51,375 nt of DNA from Solirubrobacterales bacterium (GTDB taxonomy: Bacteria > Actinomycetota > Thermoleophilia > Solirubrobacterales > 70-9), in NCBI GenBank assembly GCA_030835185.1, contig JAUQWL010000091.1, positions 1 through 51,375 of the forward strand. Direction: 5' to 3'. Under the pieces are notes generated by a model. That model was not told the DNA's origin, did not search any database, and saw nothing but the letters and a program-made list of their open reading frames with translations. This document shows, piece by piece, positions 16,995-24,517 of this stretch (position 1 is its first letter; the number at the start of each line of letters is the position of its first letter). The position numbers were made by a program, and so were the translations under genes.

Positions 16995-18065
16995 GTGTCG
17001 GCCGACGCCGCGATCTTCGAACACATAGCGGTAACCCGCCTGCCTGAACTCCAGACTGCAGGCGGGATGTTCCGTGCCGCGACGAGGGTCGACTCGGTCG
17101 GTGAAGGCGCCCCCGATCCGAGCGTCCTCCGGGCCGGCGCAATCGTCCTGCTCGGCTTGCTCCGGGCCGACGAGGTCGGGTTGAAACACCCGTTCTCAAC
17201 CGGAGCGCTACGCACCCGGGTGCTGGGCGACCTCGGGGGGCCGGGGGTCGGCCCCGGAGAGCTGGGAATCGCGCTCTGGGCCGAATCCCGGGCCGACGGT
17301 GGCGCCGTGAGCGAAATTGCCGGGCTTGTCGAAGGCCGCGTGGCTGCCGCCGGTTTCGAACGGGTTCCCCTTGAGCAACTGGCCTGGCTCGTATCCGGAG
17401 TCGCCGAAGCTTCGGTGAGGGTCGGTGGTGGTCCCCGACTGGATTCCCTGCTCGACCGGGCCGAGCGGGCGCTCTCCGCCAGATTCAACACGCGCAGCGG
17501 CTTTGCACATGACCTCCACCACCGGATCGGTGGCGACCTGACACCGGTGTCCGCCCAGTTTCACTGCCTGACGGCGCTGTGTCACCTGGAACGTGCAGGA
17601 CACGACGGCCAGGCCGGCGAGCTGGCCGGCCGGCTTGCCGGGTCCCTGCTTGCAATCCAGCGCGATGACGGGTCCTGGCCCGGCATCGTCGACCCGAACC
17701 GGGGAGAGGCGGCCGCTTTCTATCCGGTGCTGACCGTGACCCAGGTCTCCCTGGCGCCGATATCACTGCGAAAAGCCGGTGAAATCGGAGTAGACGGCAA
17801 CCTGGGCGAAGCGTCGGCTGACTCGATCGCCTGGGCCCGGGGCAGGAACCGGCTCGGTTTCGACCTCGTCCACGAGCAGGAAGCCCGTCTCGACCGCGGG
17901 CTGATGCCGAAACGGGTTCCAGGAGCCGTTTCCCGCGGCTTCAGTGCCGCCGCGCGGCGGCTGCGCGGGCACCCGGTCGAACCGGAGAGATCCGACTTGA
18001 TCCTCGATCCGGACGTGTCCAGCGAGGATCTCGGCTGGCTGTTGGAGGCATGGGCCGGACGGTGA
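16995..18065 (+). CDS. Uncharacterised protein with prenyltransferase/terpene-cyclase-like alpha-toroid features
   Basis: 356 residues. I do not recognise a named family. It is soluble, helix-rich and has no signal peptide. One segment, LLAIQRDDGSWPG near residues 215-230, looks like the QxxDGSW repeat of (alpha/alpha)6 toroids as in squalene-hopene cyclases and related proteins, followed by EAAAFYPVLTVTQVSLAP. SGFAHDLHHRIGGDLTPVS precedes it. The C-terminal 60 residues are basic. The catalytic DxDD motif of cyclases is not visible, so cyclase activity is not claimed. GTG 16995 follows the fadD stop by 13 nt, and ispG begins 28 nt after the end. The setting between an acyl-CoA ligase and an isoprenoid gene hints at lipid or isoprenoid work, but this is weak. 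Confidence 0.75.
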   Translation: MSADAAIFEHIAVTRLPELQTAGGMFRAATRVDSVGEGAPDPSVLRAGAIVLLGLLRADEVGLKHPFSTGALRTRVLGDLGGPGVGPGELGIALWAESRADGGAVSEIAGLVEGRVAAAGFERVPLEQLAWLVSGVAEASVRVGGGPRLDSLLDRAERALSARFNTRSGFAHDLHHRIGGDLTPVSAQFHCLTALCHLERAGHDGQAGELAGRLAGSLLAIQRDDGSWPGIVDPNRGEAAAFYPVLTVTQVSLAPISLRKAGEIGVDGNLGEASADSIAWARGRNRLGFDLVHEQEARLDRGLMPKRVPGAVSRGFSAAARRLRGHPVEPERSDLILDPDVSSEDLGWLLEAWAGR

Positions 18066-18081
18066 CGAGCCCGGGCTCCGG

Positions 18082-18087
18082 TACCCT
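18082..18087 (+). promoter_or_regulatory. -10-like hexamer TACCCT before ispG
   Basis: TACCCT ends 6 nt before the GTG at 18094. There is no SD, in keeping with a leaderless ispG mRNA. Confidence 0.35.
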
Positions 18088-18093
18088 CCACCT

Positions 18094-19350
18094 GTGGCAT
18101 CCAAACGACAGATATTCGTAGGCCGGGTTCCGGTCGGGGGCGGCGCTCCGGTGGTGGTCCAGACCATGACCAAGACGGAGACCGCGAACCTCGAAGCGAC
18201 CATGGAGCAGATCGAGAAGGTCACCGAAGCCGGTGCCGACGTCGTCCGCGTCGCCGTCCCCCGGGACAAGGACGTCGAAGCGTTGAAGACGATCGTCAAG
18301 CGTTCGCCGATTCCGGTGATCGCCGACATCCACTTCAACCACACGCTCGCGCTCAAGGCGATCGATGCCGGTGCCGACTGCATCCGTCTGAATCCCGGCA
18401 ACATCGGCGGGCGCGACAAGGTCGCAGAGGTGGCCGAACTGGCCAACCTGAAGGACGTGCCGATGCGGATCGGCGTCAACTCCGGATCGCTGCCAAAGCA
18501 CCTTCATGCGCTGGAGGCCGAGAACCCGACTGAAGCCCTGGTGACGGCCGCGGTCGAATTCGTCGCGCTGATGGAGAGTCTCGAATTCACCAACTTCAAG
18601 GTTTCGATCAAATCGACCAATGTGCCGGATACGATCGCCGCCAACCGGCTGCTCTCGGAAAAGATCCCCTATCCGATACACCTCGGCATCACCGAAGCCG
18701 GCACCAAGTGGTCCGGCTCGCTCAAGTCGGCGGTCGGCATGGGAGCGCTCCTGGCCGACGGCATCGGAGACACCATCCGGATCAGCCTGTCGACCTTCCA
18801 TGCCGAGGAAGAGGTCAAAGTCGCGTGGGAGATCCTCAAGGCGCTCAAATTGCGCGAGCGCGGACCGGTGCTGATCGCCTGCCCGACCTGCGGCCGCCTC
18901 CAGTTCGACATGGACGCGGTCGTCGCCGAAGTCGAACAGCGGCTCGAATCCTATGAAGAAGCGATCGAGGTCGCCGTGCTCGGTTGCGCCGTCAACGGAA
19001 TCGGCGAAGCCAAGCATGCCGACTTCGGCATCGCCGGAGCCAGGAATGAAGGCGTCGTCTTCGCCCACGGAAAGGCTCTGAAGAAGGTGCCCACCGCAAA
19101 GCTGGTCGACACCCTCTTCGAGCAGATTGACCTGTCGCTCGACCGCGATGGCGAGGTCCGCTTCGACGAAAAGGAGTCGGCAGAGGGTCAGGCCTGGGTG
19201 CAGAAGATCGAAGAAGAGAACGCCGGCGACCTGACTCCCGAGAAGATCGCCGCGATGGAGAAGGAGGCCGCTCTCAGCGACGAGGCCGACAAGCTCCTGG
19301 TCGACGAGAAAATCTCTCCGACCGCAGGACGCCGCTTCACCCGGGCGTAG
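18094..19350 (+). CDS. ispG: 4-hydroxy-3-methylbut-2-enyl-diphosphate synthase (GcpE)
   Basis: 418 residues. IspG reduces MEcPP to HMBPP in the penultimate MEP-pathway step using a [4Fe-4S] cluster. The TIM-barrel part starts PVVVQTMTKTETANLEAT and includes VIADIHFNHTLALKAIDAG, RLNPGNIGGRDK and HLGITEAGTKWSGSLKSAVG. The cluster ligands are Cys263 and Cys266 (ACPTCGR) and Cys298 (GCAVNGIGEA), with Glu305 as the fourth ligand. A charged extension of about 50 residues follows the core. GTG 18094 is chosen because homology begins there and a -10-like TACCCT precedes it. A hairpin-forming repeat begins 42 nt after the stop. dxr is five genes upstream. Confidence 0.95.
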   Translation: MASKRQIFVGRVPVGGGAPVVVQTMTKTETANLEATMEQIEKVTEAGADVVRVAVPRDKDVEALKTIVKRSPIPVIADIHFNHTLALKAIDAGADCIRLNPGNIGGRDKVAEVAELANLKDVPMRIGVNSGSLPKHLHALEAENPTEALVTAAVEFVALMESLEFTNFKVSIKSTNVPDTIAANRLLSEKIPYPIHLGITEAGTKWSGSLKSAVGMGALLADGIGDTIRISLSTFHAEEEVKVAWEILKALKLRERGPVLIACPTCGRLQFDMDAVVAEVEQRLESYEEAIEVAVLGCAVNGIGEAKHADFGIAGARNEGVVFAHGKALKKVPTAKLVDTLFEQIDLSLDRDGEVRFDEKESAEGQAWVQKIEEENAGDLTPEKIAAMEKEAALSDEADKLLVDEKISPTAGRRFTRA

Positions 19351-19366
19351 GCGGGACTGGGCGCCT

Positions 19367-19384
19367 CCTCCTCGACCCGAAACG
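19367..19384 (+). repeat. Partial direct copy of the hairpin repeat
   Basis: These 18 bases match 19403-19420 inside the full repeat at 17 of 18 positions, 36 bp apart, so the repeat is partly duplicated just after ispG. Confidence 0.6.
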
Positions 19385-19391
19385 GGTGGGA

Positions 19392-19441
19392 TCGGGGTAC
19401 TGCCTCCTCGGCCCGAAACGTCGTCGGCAGCACCCCCGGTC
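19392..19441 (+). repeat. 50-bp hairpin-forming repeat, copy A (inverted relative to copy B at 22707)
   Basis: This segment matches the reverse complement of 22707-22756 at 44 of 50 positions by my hand alignment. Inside it GGGGTACTGCC (19394-19404) pairs with GGCAGCACCCC (19426-19436) at 10 of 11 positions around a 21-nt loop. It could serve as the ispG terminator, an intergenic palindromic repeat of REP type, or the end of a lost mobile element. The 42-nt distance from the ispG stop favours a transcript-end role. Confidence 0.75.
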
Positions 19442-19465
19442 CCACCCGGAGGCAAGGGTCGGTGG

Positions 19466-20379
19466 GTATCACTCCCCGGAAGACCGCTGGCCAGCAGTGG
19501 TACAGCGCTCGCCCTGGCCGTTGTCGGATCCTCAGGCTCTCGCCAACAGCCGTGTGTCGGCTTCTCGAACCCCAAACGGACCCCTCGAAGCAGGTGTTTT
19601 CACCGTGGTCACCGGGGAGAGATCACTATCGCGCGACACTTGCGCCGGCTGGACCTGATCGGGCTGAACACCGCGCGTGGATCGCTGCGGGCCTTGTTCT
19701 CAAAGGTCGGCAAGGGTGGCACGCAGATCCGGACCGCGCGGCTCAGGAAGGGGCGCCTCGCGCCGCTCGGCCAGCCGATCAACTTCAATGGCCAGGTTCT
19801 GGTCAACCTTGGAGGGTCCACGAGGGACACCCGTCCGGGCAGGATCGATGTAGGACTCGAGGATCTGAGAACCGACAGGCGCTGGGTGGCGACTCAACAT
19901 CGGTCTCGCCACTGGTCCTTTACCGGAGCATTCTCAGATGTCCGCCTCGGTCCGCAGGTGAACGGACCGGTTCGCGACGGGCTCCAGATCGTCAACGCCG
20001 GCACCGATGCTGAAACTGAAGGACCTTGGGAACTGACGCTCCAGAAATGGGCCGGCAAGAGTTGGTCACCAGCCGGTGAAGGTCCCTTGAATTCGGGTGA
20101 TGGCAATGCTCAGGGGGGACTCGATCCAGTGGGAAGTCGGATCTGGGTGACCTGGCTTCAGAACGCTCCGGCCGTCAAGGGACTGTTTCCGACGACGATT
20201 CACGCCGCGTTGCTGGATCCCACGAACTCACACCTCGAGCGAGAGCTGCTCTTGTGGAGTGGCAGTTCGTTTGGTCCCGGCCCAACTCAGGCTGTCCAGT
20301 TCCGGGGCAAGCCCGCGTTTCTGTATCTGAGGCATCGCAGAACGCGGGGCTGCGTACGACGGTGAGAATTCCCAAGTGA
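19466..20379 (+). pseudogene. Decayed secreted beta-propeller-like protein gene (multiple frameshifts)
   Basis: No single frame explains this stretch, but protein-like sequence continues by hopping frames. Frame of 19493 gives SSGTALALAVVGSSGS, the next pieces read PNGPLEAGVFTVVTG near 19570-19620 and HRAWIAAGLVLK near 19670-19705. The longest piece, from about 19700 to 20320, contains KWAGKSWSPAGEGPLN and LDPVGSRIWVTWLQN, typical of WxGxxW-type propeller repeats of secreted actinobacterial proteins. At about 20320 another shift is needed: the frame ending at TGA 20377-20379 continues sensibly as VSEASQNAGLRTTVRIPK. No start codon with an SD is visible. I call it a degraded gene of at least three frameshifts; sequencing error alone is unlikely to cause so many. 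Confidence 0.6.
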
Positions 20380-20407
20380 TTCGCAGCGCGACCGATCGCA
20401 TAGGAAC

Positions 20408-20662
20408 ATGATCTTTGCTCTGGCCGGGCTTGCCCTCGGTGGGCTTTCCGGCTTCCCTGTCGGGAAGGTGTGGGCCGCAGTCGTTGTACTTCTCGCTCCA
20501 CTTCCTTTGTATCTGGGCGTCGCTCCAGGCCTGTGGGGAAACGGCTTCGGTGAAAACTGGCAGTACGCGATCCCGATCCGGATCATGCCCGTCTGCATCG
20601 GGTTCTACGCCGGCACGTTGATCAGGCGTGCCACCACGGTCGGTTCGCCGGAAGAACAATAG
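20408..20662 (+). CDS. Small hydrophobic membrane protein, unknown function
   Basis: 84 residues with two hydrophobic segments (about residues 2-35 and 55-70: LAGLALGGLSGFPVG, VWAAVVVLLAPLPLYLGVA, and ICIGFYAGTL-like PVCIGFYAGTLIRR). I do not recognise a family. ATG 20408 has TAGGA a few bases upstream, a weak SD. The gene lies in the disturbed region between a propeller pseudogene and a toxin-antitoxin pair. It could also be a fragment of a larger membrane protein. The coding pattern (third-position G/C) is moderate, so its status as a real gene is uncertain. Confidence 0.5.
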   Translation: MIFALAGLALGGLSGFPVGKVWAAVVVLLAPLPLYLGVAPGLWGNGFGENWQYAIPIRIMPVCIGFYAGTLIRRATTVGSPEEQ

Positions 20663-20692
20663 GTCTGACGGTCCTGGGTCTCGGCACCCGGT

Positions 20693-20698
20693 TATACT
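20693..20698 (+). promoter_or_regulatory. Promoter of the toxin-antitoxin pair, -10 TATACT
   Basis: TATACT ends 6 nt before the antitoxin ATG at 20705, so the predicted transcript begins at or next to the start codon. CTGACG at 20665-20670 is a poor -35 at a long spacing. Confidence 0.5.
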
Positions 20699-20704
20699 TT
20701 TGGT

Positions 20705-20941
20705 ATGAAGACAGCGGTCTCGATTCCGGATGATCTCTTCGCCCAGGCGGATCGGCTGGCTGATCGGCTGGGCAAGAGCCGCAGCGAGGTCTACCGCGAG
20801 GCTTTGGCCGACTATGTGGCCCGCCGTGAGCCGGGGGCGGTTACCAGGGCGCTCGATGAAGTCGCTGAGGATCTCGAAGCCGACCGGGACGCCTTCAGCG
20901 ATGAAGCTGCCCGCCGGACGCTCGGGCATTCCGAATGGTGA
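20705..20941 (+). CDS. Ribbon-helix-helix antitoxin (MazE/CopG-like)
   Basis: 78 residues. The first about 45 residues form a ribbon-helix-helix DNA-binding fold: the strand KTAVSIPDDLFAQAD is followed by RLGKSRSEVYREALADYVA. The acidic C-terminal part (LDEVAEDLEADRDAFSDEAA) is the likely toxin-binding arm. Its stop codon lies inside the start of the downstream MazF-like gene (overlap 7 bp), the standard coupled antitoxin-toxin order. The pair would repress its own promoter, whose -10 TATACT lies 6 nt before the ATG; the mRNA is probably leaderless. Neutral alternatives are a stand-alone CopG regulator, but the toxin partner makes antitoxin the best call. Confidence 0.88.
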   Translation: MKTAVSIPDDLFAQADRLADRLGKSRSEVYREALADYVARREPGAVTRALDEVAEDLEADRDAFSDEAARRTLGHSEW

Positions 20942-21282
20942 CAAGCCAGGGCGATGTCTGCTGGGCATCGCTGGAGGATCCGCTCGGATCGGGACCAGGT
21001 TTCCGTCGGCCTGTCGTGGTCGTCCAGGGGGATGAATTCAACGCCAGCCGAATCGCCACGACCGTGATCGTTCCGTTGACGAGCAATCTGCGATTGGCGG
21101 ACGCACCCGGAAATGTTTTGCTGCCGACCGTGCGCACAGGTTTGTCCAAGGATTCCGTGGCGAACGTCTCCCAGATCCTCAGCATTGACCGGAGCCTGCT
21201 CGAAGAGCGCGTCGGTCGCCTCTCGGCGAACGACCTGCTTCTGGTTCTGGCCGGCATTGATCTCGTGCTCGGGCGGGCGTAA
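20935..21282 (+). CDS. MazF/PemK-type mRNA endoribonuclease toxin
   Basis: 115 residues, normal length. Family marks are the N-terminal GDVCWASL strand, the FRRPVVVVQGDEFNASR segment with the conserved R-P-V-x-V-x-x-D/N pattern, TVIVPLTSNLRLADAPGNV, and LSKDSVANVSQILSIDRSLL with the S-x-V-x-x-x-Q motif used in catalysis. MazF toxins cut single-stranded mRNA at short motifs, and the antitoxin blocks the active groove. ATG 20935 or the adjacent GTG 20938 may be the start. All conserved parts are intact, so the toxin looks functional even though the neighbouring genes are decayed. Toxin-antitoxin modules are mobile and this one lies in an island bracketed by inverted repeats. Confidence 0.9.
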   Translation: MVTSQGDVCWASLEDPLGSGPGFRRPVVVVQGDEFNASRIATTVIVPLTSNLRLADAPGNVLLPTVRTGLSKDSVANVSQILSIDRSLLEERVGRLSANDLLLVLAGIDLVLGRA

Positions 21283-21516
21283 GGCCGGTGATACAAGTTG
21301 AGCACAGTCGACACGTCATACGAGCGCCAGGTGACCATTCCCCTCGCTGACTGCCCCGGCAGGGAGGCCGGGACAATGCTGACCGTGGCTTGAACGTCGC
21401 GACCGGGACCCGGTTGCTGCCACGGCTCGTCGCCCGACAGGTCGTTGCGGGTGATGATCGCCGGCTCATGAGTGGTTTCGACCTGATCCAGAAGCCAGGA
21501 GGGCCGCCAGCCGCAT
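21283..21516. other. Non-coding stretch, nothing recognised
   Basis: No convincing gene is visible. A minus-strand open frame (about 21290-21530) reads through, but it has no start, no recognisable motif and runs antisense into the toxin gene. It may be residue from further decayed genes. Confidence 0.4.
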
Positions 21517-22622
21517 CTACACCCTTTCGAACGGGAGTAGGTGACTGACCTGAGGTTCGGGTGCCCAGTCGGTTTGGGAGTCGACCCTTGGTCCGCTGGT
21601 GAGTCGGACCGCTTCACCGCCTTCTGCAGACACCGCATAGAGGTCTCCGGCGTCGAATACGGAGCCCATGGAATAGGCGAGCCACTCAGCGTCTGGCGAC
21701 CAGGTGGGGTCGAAGGGGCAGTCGGGTGCCTCGCCAGCGCAGGCGGCTACCGCTTCGCCGGGAGAGCCGTCCACTACCCCCGTGAAAAGCTCGCCGCCCT
21801 CTCCAGCATCGACGACGCCGGCCCACCGGTCGTCCCGGGCCACCCAGCCGAATGCAGCCTGAGGGCCGCAGCGGGAGCCGGGACAGAAGTCGACCCGGTT
21901 CAGAGTGCGGTCGCGTTGCCGGAACTCGAAGATCCCGTCTTTCCGGCTCGGAAAGGAGTTCGACAGAAAAATGTTCAAGCCATCGGCCGACCAGGTCGGT
22001 CCGGATGCCGGCTGAAAGCCTTTCGGAAATCGAGAAGCTGTTCTTTCCCGTTCGTGAGATCAGGCAGGACGACTTCCGTGCCGTTCTCCGGACCACGTTC
22101 GTAGACCCTCAGGGATCCCGGACGGCGACCGCCCGGAGCCCAGGATGGACCGTGCTCACCTTCGCATTTGGGCGGTATGCAATCGGTCACTGGTTTCGCT
22201 CCGTTGCCGTTCCTGCCAAGCACCCAGAGGCGTGAAGCCGGCGGTTCATCCTGCAGGATGGTCATGCGGGAGAAAGCGATGCGTTTTCCATCCGGGGATC
22301 AGGTCGGACCGAGATCGACTCCGGGCCCGCTGGTCAGCGAGCGCTCCTCTTGATTCTTGAGCGACAGCGTGAAGATGTCCGCGTCCGCAGGCAGATAGAC
22401 ATCAGCAGGAGCGAGAACCGCGCCGGGGGTGGCCCTCGAGAAAGCGATGCTCCCGGTTTCGGGCCGCCCGCTTGAATCGACAGAGTCCTGTCCGTCAGAT
22501 CTGCAGCCGGCGCCGGCTACGGTGGCGATCAGCAGGGGTGCAAAGGGGAAGAAGCCGAAACGGACAGTGCCCACCGATATCGCGCCTGACTGCCGAGTCT
22601 CGGTGTCATCCTCCGTGAACAT
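21517..22622 (-). pseudogene. TolB-like beta-propeller (lipo)protein gene with a nonsense codon and a frameshift
   Basis: Reading from 22622, an N-terminal hydrophobic leader FFPFAPLLIATVAGAGC ends in a lipobox-like Cys, then propeller blades follow. At 22299-22301 a TGA replaces the Trp expected in the blade motif: the same frame continues SPDGKRIAFSR, giving T-stop-SPDGKR instead of T-W-SPDGKR. The frame goes on (GEHGPSWAPGGRR) to about 22020, where a one-base shift is needed to restore GPTWSADGLNIFLSN. The last piece contains CPFDPTWSPDAEWLAYS and ends at 21517 after TDWAPEPQ, the usual tail of such proteins. Family members are exported PD40-repeat proteins with varied roles. Two independent disruptions make this a pseudogene unless both are sequence errors. 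Confidence 0.75.
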
Positions 22623-22706
22623 ACGTCAAGTCCTCCTCGCCTGAAGTGGGCTCGAGCGTAGAGCATTCCGAAACACCCTCGAAACCGTGGTCAGGATCAA
22701 GAGCGT

Positions 22707-22756
22707 GACCGGGGATACCTCCGACGACGTTTCGGGTCGAGGGGGCAGTACCCCGA
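22707..22756 (-). repeat. 50-bp hairpin-forming repeat, copy B
   Basis: Reverse-complement partner of copy A at 19392-19441 (44 of 50 positions by hand). The outer stem is kept in part: GGGGTAC pairs with GTATCCCC with one bulge. It lies between the start of the TolB-like pseudogene and proS, so the two copies bracket the 3.3-kb disturbed region. Confidence 0.75.
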
Positions 22757-22816
22757 CCTCGCCAGCGGTGGCCGAAACACGGGAGTGGGACCGAGCCGGG
22801 AATCGGGTGCGGCCGA

Positions 22817-22822
22817 TAGGCT
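22817..22822 (+). promoter_or_regulatory. -10-like hexamer TAGGCT before proS
   Basis: TAGGCT ends 9 nt before the proS ATG at 22832. No SD is present between them. Confidence 0.3.
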
Positions 22823-22831
22823 GCGACCCCG

Positions 22832-24517
22832 ATGACCCGTGTCTCGCGCACACTGCTGCCCACCCTGAAGGATCCGCCCGCAGACGCGGAGGCGATCAGC
22901 CACCGGCTTCTGGTCCGGGCCGGCATGGTCCGCCAGATGGGTGCCGGCCTCTGGACCTGGCTTCCGGCCGGGCTCCGGGTGCATCGCAAGGTCGAGCAGA
23001 TCCTCCGCGAGGAGATGGAGCTGGCCGGGGCCGCGGAGGTCTCGATGCCGGTCCTTCAGCCCTCCGACCCCTGGGAGAAGACAGGCCGCTACGGCATCGA
23101 GGAACTGTTCAAGCTGGAGGATCGCAAAGGCTCGCCGATGGTCCTGGCGATGACTCACGAAGAATGTGTCACCGGCCACATCGCCAAGGAGGTCCGTTCC
23201 TACCGGGACCTGCCGAAGATCCTTTTCCAGCTTCAGGTCAAGGAGCGCGATGAACCACGGCCGAGGGCCGGTGTGCTCCGAACCCGTGAGTTCCTGATGA
23301 AGGACGCATACAGCTTCGACCGCGACCTCGAGGGGCTCGACGCCAGCTACGCGGCGATGACCGCCGCCTACGACCGGATCTTCGACCGGACCGGCCTGCG
23401 CTGGTACCGGGTCGAGAGCGACGTCGGCATGATGGGCGGCCTGGGCGCTCACGAGTACATGGCGCCGTGCGAGGCCGGGGAAGACACGGTCGTCATCGCT
23501 CCCGGGTATGCGGCGAACCTCGAAATCGCATCGGCAGCCCCGCCGAAGATCGAACTCCCGCCCGCTCTGCCTGCTCCCGAGGAGATCGAAACCCCTGGAT
23601 TGAAGACGGTGGCGGAAGTCTCGGAGAGCCTGGGCGTGCAGCCGGGGGCCTTGATCAAGTCGGTACCGATGGTCAGCGACGACGGCGAGATGGTCCTGGT
23701 CCTGGTCCGCGGTGACGACCAGGTCAACCCGGTGAAACTCGCTAACGCGCTCGGCTTTGCCGCGCGCCCGGCCCGGGAGGACGAGATCGAAGAAAAGCTC
23801 GGTCCCCCGGGGTTCATCGGGCCGGCCGGTGCTTCGCTCAGAGTGGTCAAGGACTTCGCCGTCAGGGGTTCGGGTCTGATCGCCGGGGCCAACCGGCTGG
23901 ACCTCCACCTGCGCGGGGTCGAGCCGGGTCGTGACTTCGAATTCGAGGAAGCCGACATCCGTATGGTCAGGTCCGGCGATCTGACCGACGACGGACATGA
24001 AGTCACGCTCGAAGCAGCGATCGAGGTCGGCAACATCTTCAAGCTGGGTACGCGATACAGCGAACCGCTGGGTGCGACCTACCTCGACGAAAACGGCAAC
24101 GAGAACGCGATTGAGATGGGCAGCTACGGAATCGGGCCGGCGAGGATCGCCGCCGCCGCGGCCGAACAGCTCAGCGACGAAAAGGGCCTCTGCTGGCCGG
24201 CGTCGCTCGCCCCGTGGCAGGTCCACCTGGTTTCGCTTGCCAAGGCCGGCGAATCCGAGCGTGCGAGCGCCGATCGCCTCTACGAAGAACTTGAGCAGGC
24301 CGGCGTCGAAGTGCTCTACGACGATCGCGATGCCGGTCCGGGTCAGAAGCTGACCGACGCCGAACTGATCGGTTGCCCGCTGAGGGTCGTGGTCGGCAGG
24401 CGCGGGCTGGCGGATGGTATTTACGAGGCCTCGGAACGCGGCAGCGGTGAGGAACACCGCATTCCGGTCGACGGGGGCCCCGCGGAAATCGCCCGTCTCT
24501 CCGGCACCCTGGCCTGA
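22832..24517 (+). CDS. proS: Prolyl-tRNA synthetase, bacterial type with editing domain
   Basis: 561 residues. Class II synthetase charging tRNA-Pro. Motif 1 region reads GMVRQMGAGLWTWLPAGLRV and AEVSMPVLQPSDPWEKTGRY. Motif 2 is FQLQVKERDEPRPRAGVLRT then REFLMKDAYSFD. An inserted YbaK-like editing domain covers about residues 225-385 (LIKSVPMVSDDGEMVLVLVR and GANRLDLHLRGVEPGRDFE), which removes mischarged alanine. Motif 3 is AIEMGSYGIGPARI, and the anticodon-binding domain (VEVLYDDRDAGPGQKLTDAE) ends the protein. The full bacterial (ProRS type 1) domain order is present. The stop shares one base with the start of the next gene. It begins just past the right-hand inverted repeat of the disturbed region. 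Confidence 0.97.
   Translation: MTRVSRTLLPTLKDPPADAEAISHRLLVRAGMVRQMGAGLWTWLPAGLRVHRKVEQILREEMELAGAAEVSMPVLQPSDPWEKTGRYGIEELFKLEDRKGSPMVLAMTHEECVTGHIAKEVRSYRDLPKILFQLQVKERDEPRPRAGVLRTREFLMKDAYSFDRDLEGLDASYAAMTAAYDRIFDRTGLRWYRVESDVGMMGGLGAHEYMAPCEAGEDTVVIAPGYAANLEIASAAPPKIELPPALPAPEEIETPGLKTVAEVSESLGVQPGALIKSVPMVSDDGEMVLVLVRGDDQVNPVKLANALGFAARPAREDEIEEKLGPPGFIGPAGASLRVVKDFAVRGSGLIAGANRLDLHLRGVEPGRDFEFEEADIRMVRSGDLTDDGHEVTLEAAIEVGNIFKLGTRYSEPLGATYLDENGNENAIEMGSYGIGPARIAAAAAEQLSDEKGLCWPASLAPWQVHLVSLAKAGESERASADRLYEELEQAGVEVLYDDRDAGPGQKLTDAELIGCPLRVVVGRRGLADGIYEASERGSGEEHRIPVDGGPAEIARLSGTLA

Noticed and set aside
16995..18065. Squalene-hopene cyclase or other terpene cyclase
   Set aside because: Only one QW-like motif; no DxDD motif and too short for a full cyclase.
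19367..19441. CRISPR array
   Set aside because: Only one full and one partial repeat unit with no regular spacers and no cas genes.
17941..19575. A 544-codon minus-strand frame opposite ispG
   Set aside because: Antisense shadow; ispG on the plus strand has all catalytic residues.
20895..21638. A 247-codon minus-strand frame over the toxin gene
   Set aside because: Overlaps the intact MazF-like gene and part of a pseudogene region; no family features.
22299..22301. UGA recoding (Trp or selenocysteine) in the TolB-like gene
   Set aside because: A second lesion (frameshift near 22020) is present and no SECIS-like element or other in-frame TGA was noticed; decay is simpler.
22697..24457. A 586-codon minus-strand frame opposite proS
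   Set aside because: Proline/Arg-rich shadow of the proS codon pattern with no recognisable domain.
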